A DNA stretch of 64,000 nt from Breoghania sp. (GTDB taxonomy: Bacteria; Pseudomonadota; Alphaproteobacteria; Rhizobiales; Stappiaceae). Below, piece by piece: positions 31,838 through 41,769 of this stretch (position 1 is its first letter; every line of letters starts with the position of its first letter). The notes under the pieces were generated by a model that saw nothing but the letters and a program-made list of their open reading frames with translations, had not been told where the DNA came from and made no database searches. The translations under genes were made by a program, and so were the position numbers. The DNA lies in contig NZ_JASJAV010000020.1 of NCBI RefSeq assembly GCF_030066895.1, forward strand, positions 62,001 through 126,000, written 5' to 3'.

Positions 31838-31861
31838 TCCGCCGTCTTTCCAGACGGCGGA
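31838..31861 (+). promoter_or_regulatory. Hairpin between substrate-binding protein and permease genes
   Basis: A perfect 10-bp stem (TCCGCCGTCT at 31838-31847, AGACGGCGGA at 31852-31861) with loop TTCC begins 16 bases after the binding-protein stop. There is no T run. It probably stabilises the upstream message or attenuates the permease cistrons, as in many binding-protein operons. Confidence 0.65.
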
Positions 31862-31895
31862 CCGTTCCCCTTCCAGCAAGAACAGAACGAACGCT

Positions 31896-33926
31896 ATGGG
31901 TCTTTTTGTTGCGCAGCTCCTAACCGGGCTTGCAAACGCGGCGGCGCTATTCCTGGTGGCCTCCGGTCTCTCCCTGATATTCGGCGTCACACGCATCGTG
32001 AACTTCGCCCATGGCTCCCTAAGGCCAGCGCGCGGCATATCGCGATTTAGGCGGGCGTGCCAGTGATCCCGGCTTCCGAGGTGCTCGACGACGACATGGA
32101 CGCGGCGCGCAAGGTTGCTGCGGAAATCGGTTATCCGTTGATACTCAAGTCGTCGTGGGGTGGCGACGGGCGCGGCATGCGGCCGATTGCGGGGCCGGCT
32201 ACATGCTGGGCGCCTATATCGGCATTACGCTGATGAGCGTGCTGCCCGGCCATTTCGACTTCTGGGGCTCCATCGTCCTGGCGGGCCTCGCCGTCGGCCT
32301 GATCGGCGTGATCATCGAGATCTGCGCGCTCCGGCCGGTCTATCGCGCGCCCGAACTCTTCCAGCTCGTCGCGACCTTCGGCGTCATCCTCGTCATTCAG
32401 GATCTCACCTTGATGATCTGGGGCAGCGAGGATCGTCTCGGACCGCGCGCACCGGATCTGAAATCGATCGTGCACATCCTCGGCGAGCCGGTGCCGCAAT
32501 ATGATCTGGCACTGATCGCCATCACCCCCTTCCTGCTGGTCGGCCTGTGGTGTCTGATCACCAAGACGCGCGTCGGCATTCTGGTGCGCACCGCAACACA
32601 GGACCGCGAAATGGTTGGCCCGCTCGGCGTCAACCAGTTCTGGCTTTTCACCGGCGTCTTCTTCCTCGGCCCCGCGCTCGCCGGTCTCGGCGGCGCGATC
32701 CAGTTGCCCAAGGGCAGCGCGGATCTCTTGATGAACTTCAACATCATCGCCGAGGTCTTCGTCGTGGTCGTCATCGGCGGCATGGGCTCGATCCCCGGCG
32801 CCTTCATCGCCGCAGTGCTGATTTCCGTCCTCAACATCTTCGGCGTCGCCTACGTGCCGCAAAGCACGCTGGTGCTGATGTGGTCATGGCGATCGTGCTG
32901 ATGGTGCGGCCCTGGGGATTGCTGGGACGTGAGGAAAAGTTCGGCGAACACGGACAGGTCGGCGACCCGCAACGCCCCATCCGACCGGCGGGCCCGCGCG
33001 GACGCATCCTCGCGCTGGCGCTGATCGCGGTTCTCGCCCTGGTGCCCGCCTTCACCTCAAGCTTCGCTCAGGTGCTGCTGACCGACATCCTGATCTTCTG
33101 TCTCTTCGCAAGCTCGCTGCAGTTCATCCTGTCGACAGGCGGGTTGATCAGCTTCGGCCATGCGGTCTTCTTCGGCGGCGGCGCCTACGCCTCGGCCCTG
33201 CTCGTCACCTATTTCGATACCCCGATGGAACTCGCCTTCATGCTCGCACCGCTGGGCGCAGGGATTCTGGCGATCGGCATCGGCTAGTTCTGCATCCTCC
33301 TCTCCGGCATCTATTTCGCCATGCTGACGCTGGTCTTCAGCCAGCTCGTCTCGTCGCTCGTCTTCCAATGGGGCGAGGTCACCGGCGACGACGACGGACT
33401 GGTCAGCATCTGGCCCGCCAAATGGCTGCCGGATACCACCGCCTACTACTATTGCACCCTGGCCGTCGGCGGGATCCTGATCCTGCGCCACACCACCCAT
33501 TCCCCCTTCGGCTATGCGCTGAGGGCGACGCGCGATAGCGCACGCCAGGCGGAGGCCACCGGCATCAACATCAAGAACGTGCAATGGATGGCCTTCGTCA
33601 TCGCAGGCGCCCTCGCCGAACTGGCGGGCGAGCTATTCGTCTTCTCCAAGGGCTCGATCTTTCACGACGAACTCAGCATCTCCAAGAGTTTCGATGCGCT
33701 GATCGTCGTGTTCCTGGGCGGCGTGAAGACCCTGTCCGGCGCGGTTGTCGGTGCAGCCTTCATGAAAAGCGTCAAGGACTGGCTCACCCGGATGGAATAC
33801 TGGCGCCTGATCCTGAGCCTCCTGATCATCGCCGTGGTGATCATCGCCCTGGACGGCACCGTCGGCTCGCTGCGCAAGCTCGGTGAGAGGATCGGCCTCA
33901 TTCGTGAAGAGGAGAGCATGCGATGA
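31896..33926 (+). CDS. Branched-chain-type ABC importer, apparent LivH-LivM fused permease (insertion, frameshift, nonsense)
   Basis: The first half from ATG 31896 is LivH: SLIFGVTRIVNFAHGSL, then, after a 178-bp foreign segment, YMLGAYIGITLMS, LVATFGVILVIQDLTL and VVVIGGMGSIPGAFIAA. A frame change near 32880 leads to VVMAIVLMVRPWGLLGREE. There is no stop before the LivM half (LALALIAVLALVPAFTSSFA, STGGLISFGHAVFFGGGAYA, LLSGIYFAMLTLVFSQLV), so the two permeases read as one chain through a 25-residue linker. TAG at 33285-33287 interrupts LivM in frame. The end overlaps the livG start by ATGA. Either the fusion is natural, as known for some LivHM proteins, or a stop was lost. Confidence 0.74.
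32021..32198 (+). repeat. 178-bp copy of the pyruvate carboxylase gene inserted in livH
   Basis: These bases match the complement of 39075-39252, the ATP-grasp part of pyc, with five differences. They encode the pyc residues HIAI, (stop), AGVPVIPASEVL, DDDMDAARKVAAEIGYPLIL and SWGGDGRGMRPIAGP. Removing them joins GGCTCCCT to CTACATG, which restores the LivH sequence GSLYMLG exactly. No target duplication or terminal repeat is seen. The length is not a multiple of three, so livH is broken. Confidence 0.9.
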
Positions 33927-34699
33927 CGACGCCCGTTCTCAAGATCTCGCACCTGCCCCGCTTTTTCGGCAGCATTCGCGCTGTCCACGATGTCAGCTTC
34001 GATGTTACGCCCGGCGAGTTGAAGGCACTGATCGGCCCCAACGGGGCGGGGAAATCCACCTGCTTCAATATGCTGATGGGTCAGATCTCGCCGTCCTCCG
34101 GCACGGTGGAGCTGAACGGCAAGCCGATTACTGGCCTGCCGCCGCGCGACATCTGGCGGCGCGGCGTCGGCCGAACCTTCCAGATCACCGGCACCTACCA
34201 GTCCATGACGGTGGCCGAAAACGTGCAGATGGCGCTGATCTCCCATCACCGCCGGCTGTTTTCCATGTTGCCCGACACCCATCGCCTTTATCGCGAGGAG
34301 GCGGTCGCACTGCTCGACGTGGTCGGCATGGCCGATCAGGCCGATCGGGCCTGCGCCATTCTCGCCTACGGAGATCTGAAGCGGCTGGAACTGGCCATCG
34401 CGCTCGCCCATGCGCCGACGCTCCTGCTGATGGATTAACCGACGGCGGGCATGGCGCCGCGCGAGCGCATCGAGCTCATGCAACTGACCGCCGACATCGT
34501 CAAGGAACGGGACATCTCCGTTCTCTTCACCGAACACGACATGGGCGTGGTCTTCGCCCGTGCCCATCACATCATGGTGCTGAACCGGGGCGAGCTGATC
34601 GCCGACGGCACGGCGACGGAGGTTCGTTCCAATCCGCACGTGCAGAAAGTCTATCTCGGCGGCGACACCCTCTGTGCGGCGGAGGAAGCTCATGTCTGA
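33923..34699 (+). CDS. livG: Branched-chain-type ABC importer, ATP-binding protein LivG (TAA at the catalytic Glu)
   Basis: This 258-codon gene reads in a single frame except for TAA at 34436-34438. Walker A is [12 protein letters not shown], the Q loop is in RTFQITGTYQ, the signature region is AYGDLKRLELA (a LivG variant of LSGG), and the His switch is in TEHDMGVVFARAHH. Walker B reads LLLMD-stop-PTAG: the stop stands exactly where the catalytic Glu codon (GAA) belongs, a one-base G to T change. The start overlaps the permease stop (ATGA), and the end overlaps the livF ATG. It supplies ATP hydrolysis for uptake together with LivF. Confidence 0.82.
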
Positions 34700-35417
34700 A
34701 CCGATTTCTGAGCCCATGCTCCGGATCGAGGGGCTGAACAGCTTCTACGGCAAGGCGCACATTCTCAACGACCTTGGCTTCTCGGTGACGCGCGGCGAAG
34801 TCGTGGCCCTTCTCGGACGCAACGGCGCGGGCAAGACGACGACCATGAAGTCGATCATGCAGCTCGTGCGTTCGCGCAAAGGTCACATCCATTTCCACGG
34901 CACCGAAATCACCGGCATGGCGCCGCACAAGGTGGCGCGCATGGGCCTCGGCTACGTGCCGGAGGAGCGGCGGATCTTCACCGATCTGACGATCCTGGAA
35001 AATCTGGAAGTGGGCCGTCAGGGGCACCGCGTCGATACGCCCTTCTGGACGGAAGCGGACATGTTCGAACTGTTCCCGAACCTGTGGGAACAGCGCAATG
35101 CGCAAGGCAAGGCCATGTCCGGCGGCGAACAGCAGATGCTCACCATCGCCCGCACGTTGATGGGTAACCCGAGCCTTCTGCTTCTCGATGAACCGTCGGA
35201 AGGTATCGCGCCGATCATCGTGGAGCAGATGGCCCAGACGATCCTGAAGTTCAAGGAACAGGGACTGACGGTGATCATCTCCGAACAGAACCTGCACTTC
35301 GCCAAGATCGTCGCAGACCGCACGGTCATCATCGAGGGCGGCGAGAAGAAGTTCGACGGCTCTTTTGACGAGCTTGAGAATCATACCGAGATCCGCGATG
35401 CATACCTGTCGGTCCAA
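34692..35417 (+). CDS. livF: Branched-chain-type ABC importer, ATP-binding protein LivF (no stop; reads into MarR gene)
   Basis: ATG 34692 follows GGAGGAAGCTC and overlaps the livG stop. The domain is complete: Walker A GRNGAGKTTTMK, signature MSGGEQQMLTIART, Walker B LLLLDEPSEGIAP and the VEQ-type end ISEQNLHFAK. LivF proteins normally stop after the segment EIRDAYLSV. Here the next codon is CAA (35415-35417) rather than a stop such as TAA, and the frame stays open through a 28-codon linker into the MarR regulator, giving a single open frame to 35960. A lost stop (T to C) is the simple explanation; a true transporter-regulator fusion is the other. Confidence 0.82.
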
Positions 35418-35501
35418 GCCGATGAAATCGAAACCAACGACGAGCTGAGATTTCGCGAAACGGCCTTCTGCCGCAAGCGCAATCCAGCCCGTGGAGAGCC
35501 C

Positions 35502-35960
35502 GTGTCCGATCCCGCAGAAAAAGCCCCCAAAACGCCGGATCCACGCACCCACGGCTATGTGCTCGACGAGCAGATCGGATACCTGTTGCGCAAGGCCTAC
35601 CAGCGCAACGCAGTGCTCTTCGGCGAAAAGGTACAAAGCGGCCTGACGCCGACGCAATTCGCCGTAATGGCGCGGTTGACGGAACTAGGCTCGGTCTCGC
35701 AGAACCACCTCGGCCGGACCGTCGGTCTCGACGTGGCGACCACCAAGGGCGTCGTCGACCGGCTGCATGCGCGCGGCCTGATCGAAACCGGCCGCGATCC
35801 CAATGACCGCCGCCGCCAGATGATCTCGCTGAGCGATGCCGGCTGGCAGCTTTTCGAGGAATGCGCGCTGCTGGGTCTGGACGTCTCGCAGGAAACGTTG
35901 AGCCCCCTCACACAGGCCGAGCGCTGGTCCCTGTTGAAGATCCTAAAGAAGCTTCAGTAG
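35502..35960 (+). CDS. MarR-family transcriptional regulator
   Basis: The domain begins at GTG 35502, which has its own GTGGAGAG site, and ends KILKKLQ. It has about 152 residues. The winged helix is clear: LTPTQFAVMARLTELGSVSQ, NHLGRTVGLDVATTKGVVDR, then the wing GLIETGRDPNDRRRQMISLS. Flanking helices (VLDEQIGYLLRKAYQRNAVL and ERWSLLKILKK) form the dimer. MarR proteins of this type sense aromatic or N-heterocyclic carboxylates such as nicotinate derivatives (NicR, BadR-like logic), so it may control the surrounding heterocycle locus. It is in frame with livF upstream. A palindromic repeat follows 17 bases after the stop. Confidence 0.84.
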   Translation: MSDPAEKAPKTPDPRTHGYVLDEQIGYLLRKAYQRNAVLFGEKVQSGLTPTQFAVMARLTELGSVSQNHLGRTVGLDVATTKGVVDRLHARGLIETGRDPNDRRRQMISLSDAGWQLFEECALLGLDVSQETLSPLTQAERWSLLKILKKLQ

Positions 35961-35976
35961 GTAGCCCGATTGCGTG

Positions 35977-36116
35977 CGTGGCCCATCCTTCGAGACGGCG
36001 CTTCGCGCCTCCTCAGGATGACGTTATCGGGTGGTTGGCTTTGAAGGCGCGAGCTACACGCACAACGTCATCCTGAGGAGCGCTCGCAAGAGCGCGTCTC
36101 GAATGATGGGCCACGC
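35977..36116. repeat. Palindromic intergenic repeat pair, copy A
   Basis: Two inverted half-elements (CATCCTTCGAGACGGCGCTTC..CTCCTCAGGATGACGTT and the complementary-type AACGTCATCCTGAGGAGCG..GTCTCGAATGATGG) face each other across 40 bases. Each half can itself fold. The same pair occurs near 43.1 and 47.3 kb. It lies between the convergent marR and pyc genes and probably serves as a transcript end. Confidence 0.85.
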
Positions 36117-36162
36117 GATGGACAAGGAACATCCACCCCACTTCCGCGTGGAGTACCCCCGC

Positions 36163-39100
36163 CCAGTCTTCCTCAGCCTCGTATTCCATCAACAGGTCCT
36201 TGGCGTCGATCTGATCGCCCGGAGCGACGTGAACGGCGTAGATGACGGCATTGCGCTGGGCGTGGATGCCGGTCTCCATCTTCATCTCCTCGATGGTCAT
36301 CATCAGATCGCCGACGCTCACCTTGGTGCCAGCCTTCACGGCAAGCGAGGCGATGACACCGGGCCGGCGCACCGACATGGTTCGCGTTGCCTTCCTCCGC
36401 CTTCGGCTGGGCCTTCACGGCACCGCCGCCATGCAGCCGGTCGACCATGCGGATGAGCCACGGCTGACCGTTCAGCTTGAAGAACACCTTGACACTGCCG
36501 TTATCGTCCGTCTCGCCGATCGCCTGACACCGGATTTCCAGCGTCTTGCCGGGATCGATCTCGACGCTGATCTTCTCACCCGGCTCCATGACATAGAAGA
36601 AGGTCGAGGTCGGCAGGGCGCGGACGGGGCCGTATTCCTCGAAGCGCTTGCGATATTCGGCAAACACCTTCGGGTACACCAGGTAGGAGTTCAGGTCCTC
36701 GTCGTCGATTTCCACGCCTCCGGCAGTCTCCGAGGCTTCTTTGCGCTTTTCCTCGAAATCGACCGGCGGCAGATACTTGCCGGGGCGTCCCTCAAGTGGC
36801 TCCTCGCCCTTCAGGATCTTTTTCTGCAGGGCTTCCGGGAAACCGCCCGCCGGACGACCGAGATTGCCGCGCATCATGTCGACCACGCTATCGGGGAAGG
36901 AGATGTCCCGTGCCGGGTCCTCCAACGCTTCGCGCGTCAGCCCCTGCGAAACCATTATCAGCGCCATGTCGCCCACCACCTTGGAGGATGGCGTTACCTT
37001 GACGATATCGCCGAACATCTTGTTGACCTCGGCATAGGTCTTGGCGACTTCGTGCCAGCGCTCTTCCAGCCCCAGCGAGCGCGCCTGCGCCTTGAGGTTG
37101 GTGAACTGGTCGCCCGGCATCTCGTGCAGATAAACCTCGGAGGCCGGAGCCTGCATACCGCTCTCGAAGGCGACATAATGGCCGCGCACCGCTTCCCAGT
37201 AATTCGAGATCTCACGGATCGCATCGATGTCGAGCCCGGTGTCGCGCTCGCTGCGCGCCAGCACCTCGACGATCGTGCCCAGCGTTGCCTGCGAGGTGTT
37301 GCCCGAGACAGGGAGTCGATGGCGCAATCGACCGCATCGACGCCCGCCTCCGAAGCCGCCAGAACCGTGGCGCTGGCGATACCCGCGGTATCGTGCGTAT
37401 GCAGATGGATCGGAAGATCGATCTACTCCTTCAGGACGGAGATCAGCTTGCGCGCGGCAGCCGGCTTCAAGAGCCCGGCCATGTCCTTCAGACCTAGCAC
37501 ATGAACCCCGGCATCGCGCAGCTCGCGCGCCATGGAGACATAGTAGTTCAGGTCGTACTTGGCCCGGTCCGGATTGCCGATATCGTCCGTGTAGCAGATC
37601 GTGCCTTCGCAGATCCGGCCCGTTTCCAGAACCGCATCGATAGCGATGCGCATGTTCTCAACCCAGTTCAGACTGTCGAAGATGCGGAAGAGATCGACGC
37701 CCGACGTTGCCGCCTGATGGACGAAGCTCTGCACCACGTTGTCGGGATAGTTGGTGTAGCCGACCCCGTTGGAGCCCCGCAGCAGCATCTGGGTGAGTAG
37801 GTTCGGCATGGCGGTGCGCAGGGCCCGCAGGCGCTGCCACGGGCATTCCTGCAGGAAGCGGTAGGCAACGTCGAAAGTCGCCCCGCCCCAGCATTCCACC
37901 GAGAACAGTTCCGGCAGGTTCGCGACATAGGCGGGCACCACGTTGACCATGTCGATGGAGCGCATGCGGGTGGCCAGTAACGACTGCGGGCCGTCGGTGA
38001 TCAGCAGGCGCTTCTGCTCCAGCATCCAGTCGGCGACGCCCTTCGGGCCCCTCGCTTCAAGAATCTGACGGGTGCCCACAGGCGGCACGTCGCGGCGTCA
38101 TTCCGGCGCCACTGGCACGCGCGCATCGACGGCAGGCTTGGGACGCCCTGCCGTTTCCGGATGCCCGTTCACCGTGACATCGGCGGTGTAGGTCATGATC
38201 TTCGTCGCCCGGTCGCGCCGGACCTAGAACTCGAACAGCTCCGGCGTCTCGTCGATGAACTTGGTGTGATATTCGCTGTTCAGGAAGGTCGGATGGCGCA
38301 GCAGATTTATGGCGAAGTCGATATTCGTCGAGACCCCGCGAATGCGGAATTCGCGCAAGGCCCGGTCCATGCGTGCGATCGCCCCTTCCGGGGTCGGCGC
38401 CCAGGCGGTGATCTTTTCCAGCAGGGAATCGTAATAGCGGGTGATCACTGCGCCCGAATAGGCCGTGCCGCCATCAAGCCGGATGCCCATGCCCGTCGCC
38501 CCGCGATAGGCGGAGATCCGGCGATAGTCGGGAATGAAATTGTTGGTCGGGTCTTCCGTCGTAATCCGGCACTGGATGGCGTTGCCGGAAAGCTCCACGC
38601 GCGACTGATCGGCGATGCCCGCCACCTCGACCAGCGTCTTGCCTTCCGCGATCAGGATCTGGGCGCGCACGATATCGATGCCGGTGACCTCTTCCGTCAC
38701 CGTGTGCTCGACCTGAATGCGCGGGTTCACCTCGATGAAGTAGAACTTGTCGATCTCCATATCCATCAGGAATTCGACCATACCGGCGCACTCGTAACCC
38801 ACGAATTCGGCGATCTTCTTGCCGAGCGCGCAGACCTCGGCGCGCTGCGCCTTGCTCAGGTAGGGCGCGGGCGCGCGCTCCACGACCTTCTGGTTGCGCC
38901 GCTGCACTGAACAGTCGCGCTCCCACAAATGATAGATATGGCCGTGGGTATCCCCGAGGATCTGCACCTCCACGTGGCGCGCCCGGGTGATCATCTTTTC
39001 CAGATAACCCTCGCCGTTGCCGAAGGCGGCTTCCGCCTCGCGGCGGCCCTCGAGGATCTTCTCCTCAAGCTCGTCCGGCCCCGCAATCGGCCGCATGCCG

Positions 39101-39609
39101 CGCCCGTCGCCGCCCCACGACGCCTTGAGTATCAACGGATAACCGATTTCCGCAGCAACCTTGCGCGCCGCGTCCATGTCGTCGTCGAGCACCTCGGAAG
39201 CCGGGATTACTGGCACGCCCGCCTGAATCGCGATATGCTGCGCGCTGGCCTTGTCGCCGAGCTTGCGCATCGTCTCTGCCGACGGGCCGATAAAGGCGAT
39301 CCCCGCCTCGCGGCACGCCTCGACCAGATCGGGATTTTCCGACAGGAGGCCATATCCGGGGGGGATGGCATCCGCCCCCGAATGACGCGCGACGCGGATG
39401 ATTTCCTTAATCGACAGATAGGCCGCGACCGGCCCCATCCCTTCACCGATGCGATAGGCTTCGTCGGCCTTGAAGCGATACAGTGAAAGTTTGTCCTCCT
39501 CCGCATAGACCGCAACCGTGCGTTTGCCCAATTCGTTGACCGCACGCATTACACGGATTGCGATCTCGCCACGGTTGGCGATCAGGATCTTGCTGAATTC
39601 GGACATCAT
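36163..39609 (-). CDS. pyc: Pyruvate carboxylase (several in-frame stops and frameshifts)
   Basis: The span (about 1149 codons) matches a full-length Pyc. The domains in order are biotin carboxylase (MMSEFSKILIANRGEIAIRV, KASWGGDGRGMRPI, EHTVTEEVTGIDIV), carboxyltransferase (SVECWGGATFDVAYRFLQEC, FRIFDSLNWVENM, DLPIHLHTHDTAG) and biotin carrier (TIEEMKMETG, with the biotinyl Lys; EEMKM instead of the usual EAMKM). Interruptions are TAG at 38224-38226, TGA at 38098-38100, TAG at 37423-37425 (probably Glu), a frame change near 37325 and another near 36375. The final stop also seems lost: the frame runs on past EYEAEED at 36165 into the palindromic repeat. The enzyme makes oxaloacetate from pyruvate to refill the TCA cycle. 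Confidence 0.88.
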
Positions 39610-39813
39610 GCCTTCACTATCGATTAAATCGGACCGAAACGGACCAGACGAAAATGTGAGGTCCGGACTTCAAAAAGCCCGAGCCATGAAATGCCATCTT
39701 CTGTGTCAGTCGGGCAGCATGGTCACTTATTGCTCATATAGAAAAGCGGTCATTTAGACTAGTCGGCCACGCGGTCAAATGGCATAATGACAATAGTGGC
39801 AAAGGGCAGATGT

Positions 39814-40651
39814 CTAATCGAGCGAGGCCAGAATGGCGCGGGCACGCAACCGCACCGGCTTGTCGATCATCACGCCATCCAGCGAAACCGCTCCGTCCTC
39901 CTCGCCCTCGGCCGCCTCTTCGGAGGCCTCGAGAACGCGCCGCGCCCAGTCGACTCCCTCGTCGCTCGGGCGAAAGGCTTGTTTCACCGCTGAAATTTGT
40001 TTTGGATGAATGCAGAGCTTTCCGCTCATCCCGAGGTTGCGCGCATGGCGGGCATCCGCTTCACACAAGGTGGGATCGTCCAATGCCGTCGTCACGCCGT
40101 CGATCGGCGGTGCGATTCGCGCAAGTTTTGAGGCGAGCACGATCTCGAACCACGCGGGCAGAAGCACCTCGCGCAGGTGGTCGCAGCCAAGATCCGCGCA
40201 GAAATCCACAGAGCCGAAGGTAAGCCGTTCCACCCCGTCGATATCCGCGATGGCACGCGCGGAGGCGAGCCCTGCCGCCGTCTCGATCAACGCCACGACG
40301 GACACCTTGCCCCCAAGGGCCTGCACCACGGCCACAACATCGCCCACATCCTCCGCCTTGGGCAGGACGACGGCGGAAAGGGCGAGCTTGCCTACCGAGG
40401 CAAGATCATCAGCATGCCACGGCGTTCCGCACCCGTTGATGCGCACGAGAACAGGCAGATCCGTGAAGTCGCAGGCAAGTGCCTGTCCGGCCTTCCGCCT
40501 TGTCCGCCTCTCCGACGGCATCTTCCAGATCGAGGATCACCGCATCAGTTCCAGATCCGGCCGCCTTGGCAAACCGGTCGGGCCGCGACGCCGGCACGAA
40601 CAATGGCGTCCGGATCCCGGCGATTTCCTCTCTCAACGTATCCATGTTCAT
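39814..40651 (-). CDS. HpcH/HpaI aldolase / citrate lyase beta-like (CitE, malyl-CoA lyase type; frameshifted)
   Basis: This protein of about 279 residues begins MNMDTLREEIAGIRTPLFVP. It has the CitE-like ASRPDRFAKA motif, AVILDLEDAVGEADKA (acidic metal site), LVRING, VVLPKAEDV, ALIETAAGLASA (Glu that binds Mg) and GKLCIHPKQI, which contacts CoA in this family. The frame shifts near 40500, after EADKAE. Such lyases cleave a 3-hydroxyacyl-CoA such as malyl-CoA, citramalyl-CoA or similar. It is the last gene of an operon with a class III CoA-transferase and an acyl-CoA dehydrogenase, which together could activate, oxidise and cleave a branched dicarboxylic acid. Confidence 0.78.
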
Positions 40652-40668
40652 CCCCGTGACCGGTCCCG

Positions 40669-41769
40669 CTACTGCGCATCTTCCGACCGGAGGGCCGGGA
40701 CGGAACCGTAATCGCGCTCTTCGCCGGCAAAGATCGGAGCGGGAGCCGGGAAGCGCACTGGTCCGTTGGGGCTATCCACCTCGATACGGCGCAGATGCGG
40801 ATGCGTGGAAAGCCCGGCCATGTTGTTAACCCGCGCCAACGCCACATCCGACTTCAACAGGGCCTCGATCGCCTCATCGCAATCATACCGGGCGACGGCC
40901 TCAGCGACGACAGCATCCGTCTTCGCCCGGTTTTCGACCCGCACCACGTTGGTGGCGAACCGCTCGTCGGTACCAAGGGCCGCATCCCCGATGAAGACCT
41001 CGCACAGCTTGCGCCATTCCCGGTCGCTCTGAATGGAAATCAGGATCGGCGTCTTGTCGCGCGTCTCGAACACGTCATAGGGCGAAATGGAGGGGTGAGC
41101 GAGCCCGATGCGCTTGGGCGGATTGCCGCCCTCGTAATTGAGCAGCGGCACCGTCAGCCATTCGGCGATCACGTCGAACATGGAGACGGAGATATTCGCG
41201 CCCTTGCCTATCACCGAACGCCGGATGAGGGCCTCCAGGATCGCCGCGTGCGCGGTTGCCCCCGTCGCGATATCGACGATGGAAAGCCCTACCCGCGACG
41301 GCCCTTCCGGCGTGCCGGTGATCGAGCAGAGCCCGGATTCCGCCTGGATCAGCAGGTCATAGGCCTTGCGGTCGGCGTAAAGCCCGCCCTCTCCGAAACC
41401 GGCAATCGAACACACGATCAGGCGCGGATTGGCCTTCACCAGGTCTTCGGGATCGAAGCCGAGCCGGGTCAACGCCCCGCACTTCAGGTTCTGCACCACG
41501 ACATCGGCACTACCGATCAGCTCCGCCAGCCGGGCCTTCGCCTCCGGCTTGGCGAGATTGAGCATCAGCGTTTCCTTACCCCGGTTGAGCCAGACGAAAT
41601 AGCTCGACTGACCGGCGGCAGCGGTATCGTAGCCGCGCGCGAAATCGCCTTCCGGCCGTTCGATCTTGACCACCCGCGCGCCCGCATCCGCAAGGCGCGC
41701 CGTGCAAAACGGCGCCGCCACCGCCTGTTCGATGGCGACGACCGTCAATCCTTCCAGAGGCAGAGTCAT
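40669..41769 (-). CDS. CaiB/BaiF (class III) CoA-transferase
   Basis: This intact 366-residue enzyme opens MTLPLEGLTVVAIEQAVAAP. Family landmarks are ADAGARVVKIERPEGDFARG, FVWLNRGKETLMLNL, ADVVVQNLKCGALTRLGFD (here the position of the usual catalytic-Asp loop region differs from formyl-CoA transferase), SGLCSITGTPEGPSRVGLSI and ISPYDVFETRDKTPI. It moves CoA from a donor such as succinyl-CoA to a carboxylic acid. Its ATG overlaps the acyl-CoA dehydrogenase stop (ATGA), and the CitE-like gene follows within 18 bases. The substrate is undetermined; itaconate, mesaconate, glutarate or methylated dicarboxylates are all handled by relatives. Confidence 0.86.
   Translation of the reverse strand: MTLPLEGLTVVAIEQAVAAPFCTARLADAGARVVKIERPEGDFARGYDTAAAGQSSYFVWLNRGKETLMLNLAKPEAKARLAELIGSADVVVQNLKCGALTRLGFDPEDLVKANPRLIVCSIAGFGEGGLYADRKAYDLLIQAESGLCSITGTPEGPSRVGLSIVDIATGATAHAAILEALIRRSVIGKGANISVSMFDVIAEWLTVPLLNYEGGNPPKRIGLAHPSISPYDVFETRDKTPILISIQSDREWRKLCEVFIGDAALGTDERFATNVVRVENRAKTDAVVAEAVARYDCDEAIEALLKSDVALARVNNMAGLSTHPHLRRIEVDSPNGPVRFPAPAPIFAGEERDYGSVPALRSEDAQ

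Noticed and set aside
38041..39609. Separate acetyl-CoA carboxylase biotin carboxylase subunit (accC)
   Set aside because: The carboxyltransferase and biotin carrier domains of pyruvate carboxylase follow in the expected order and total length, so this is the N-terminal domain of a broken pyc.
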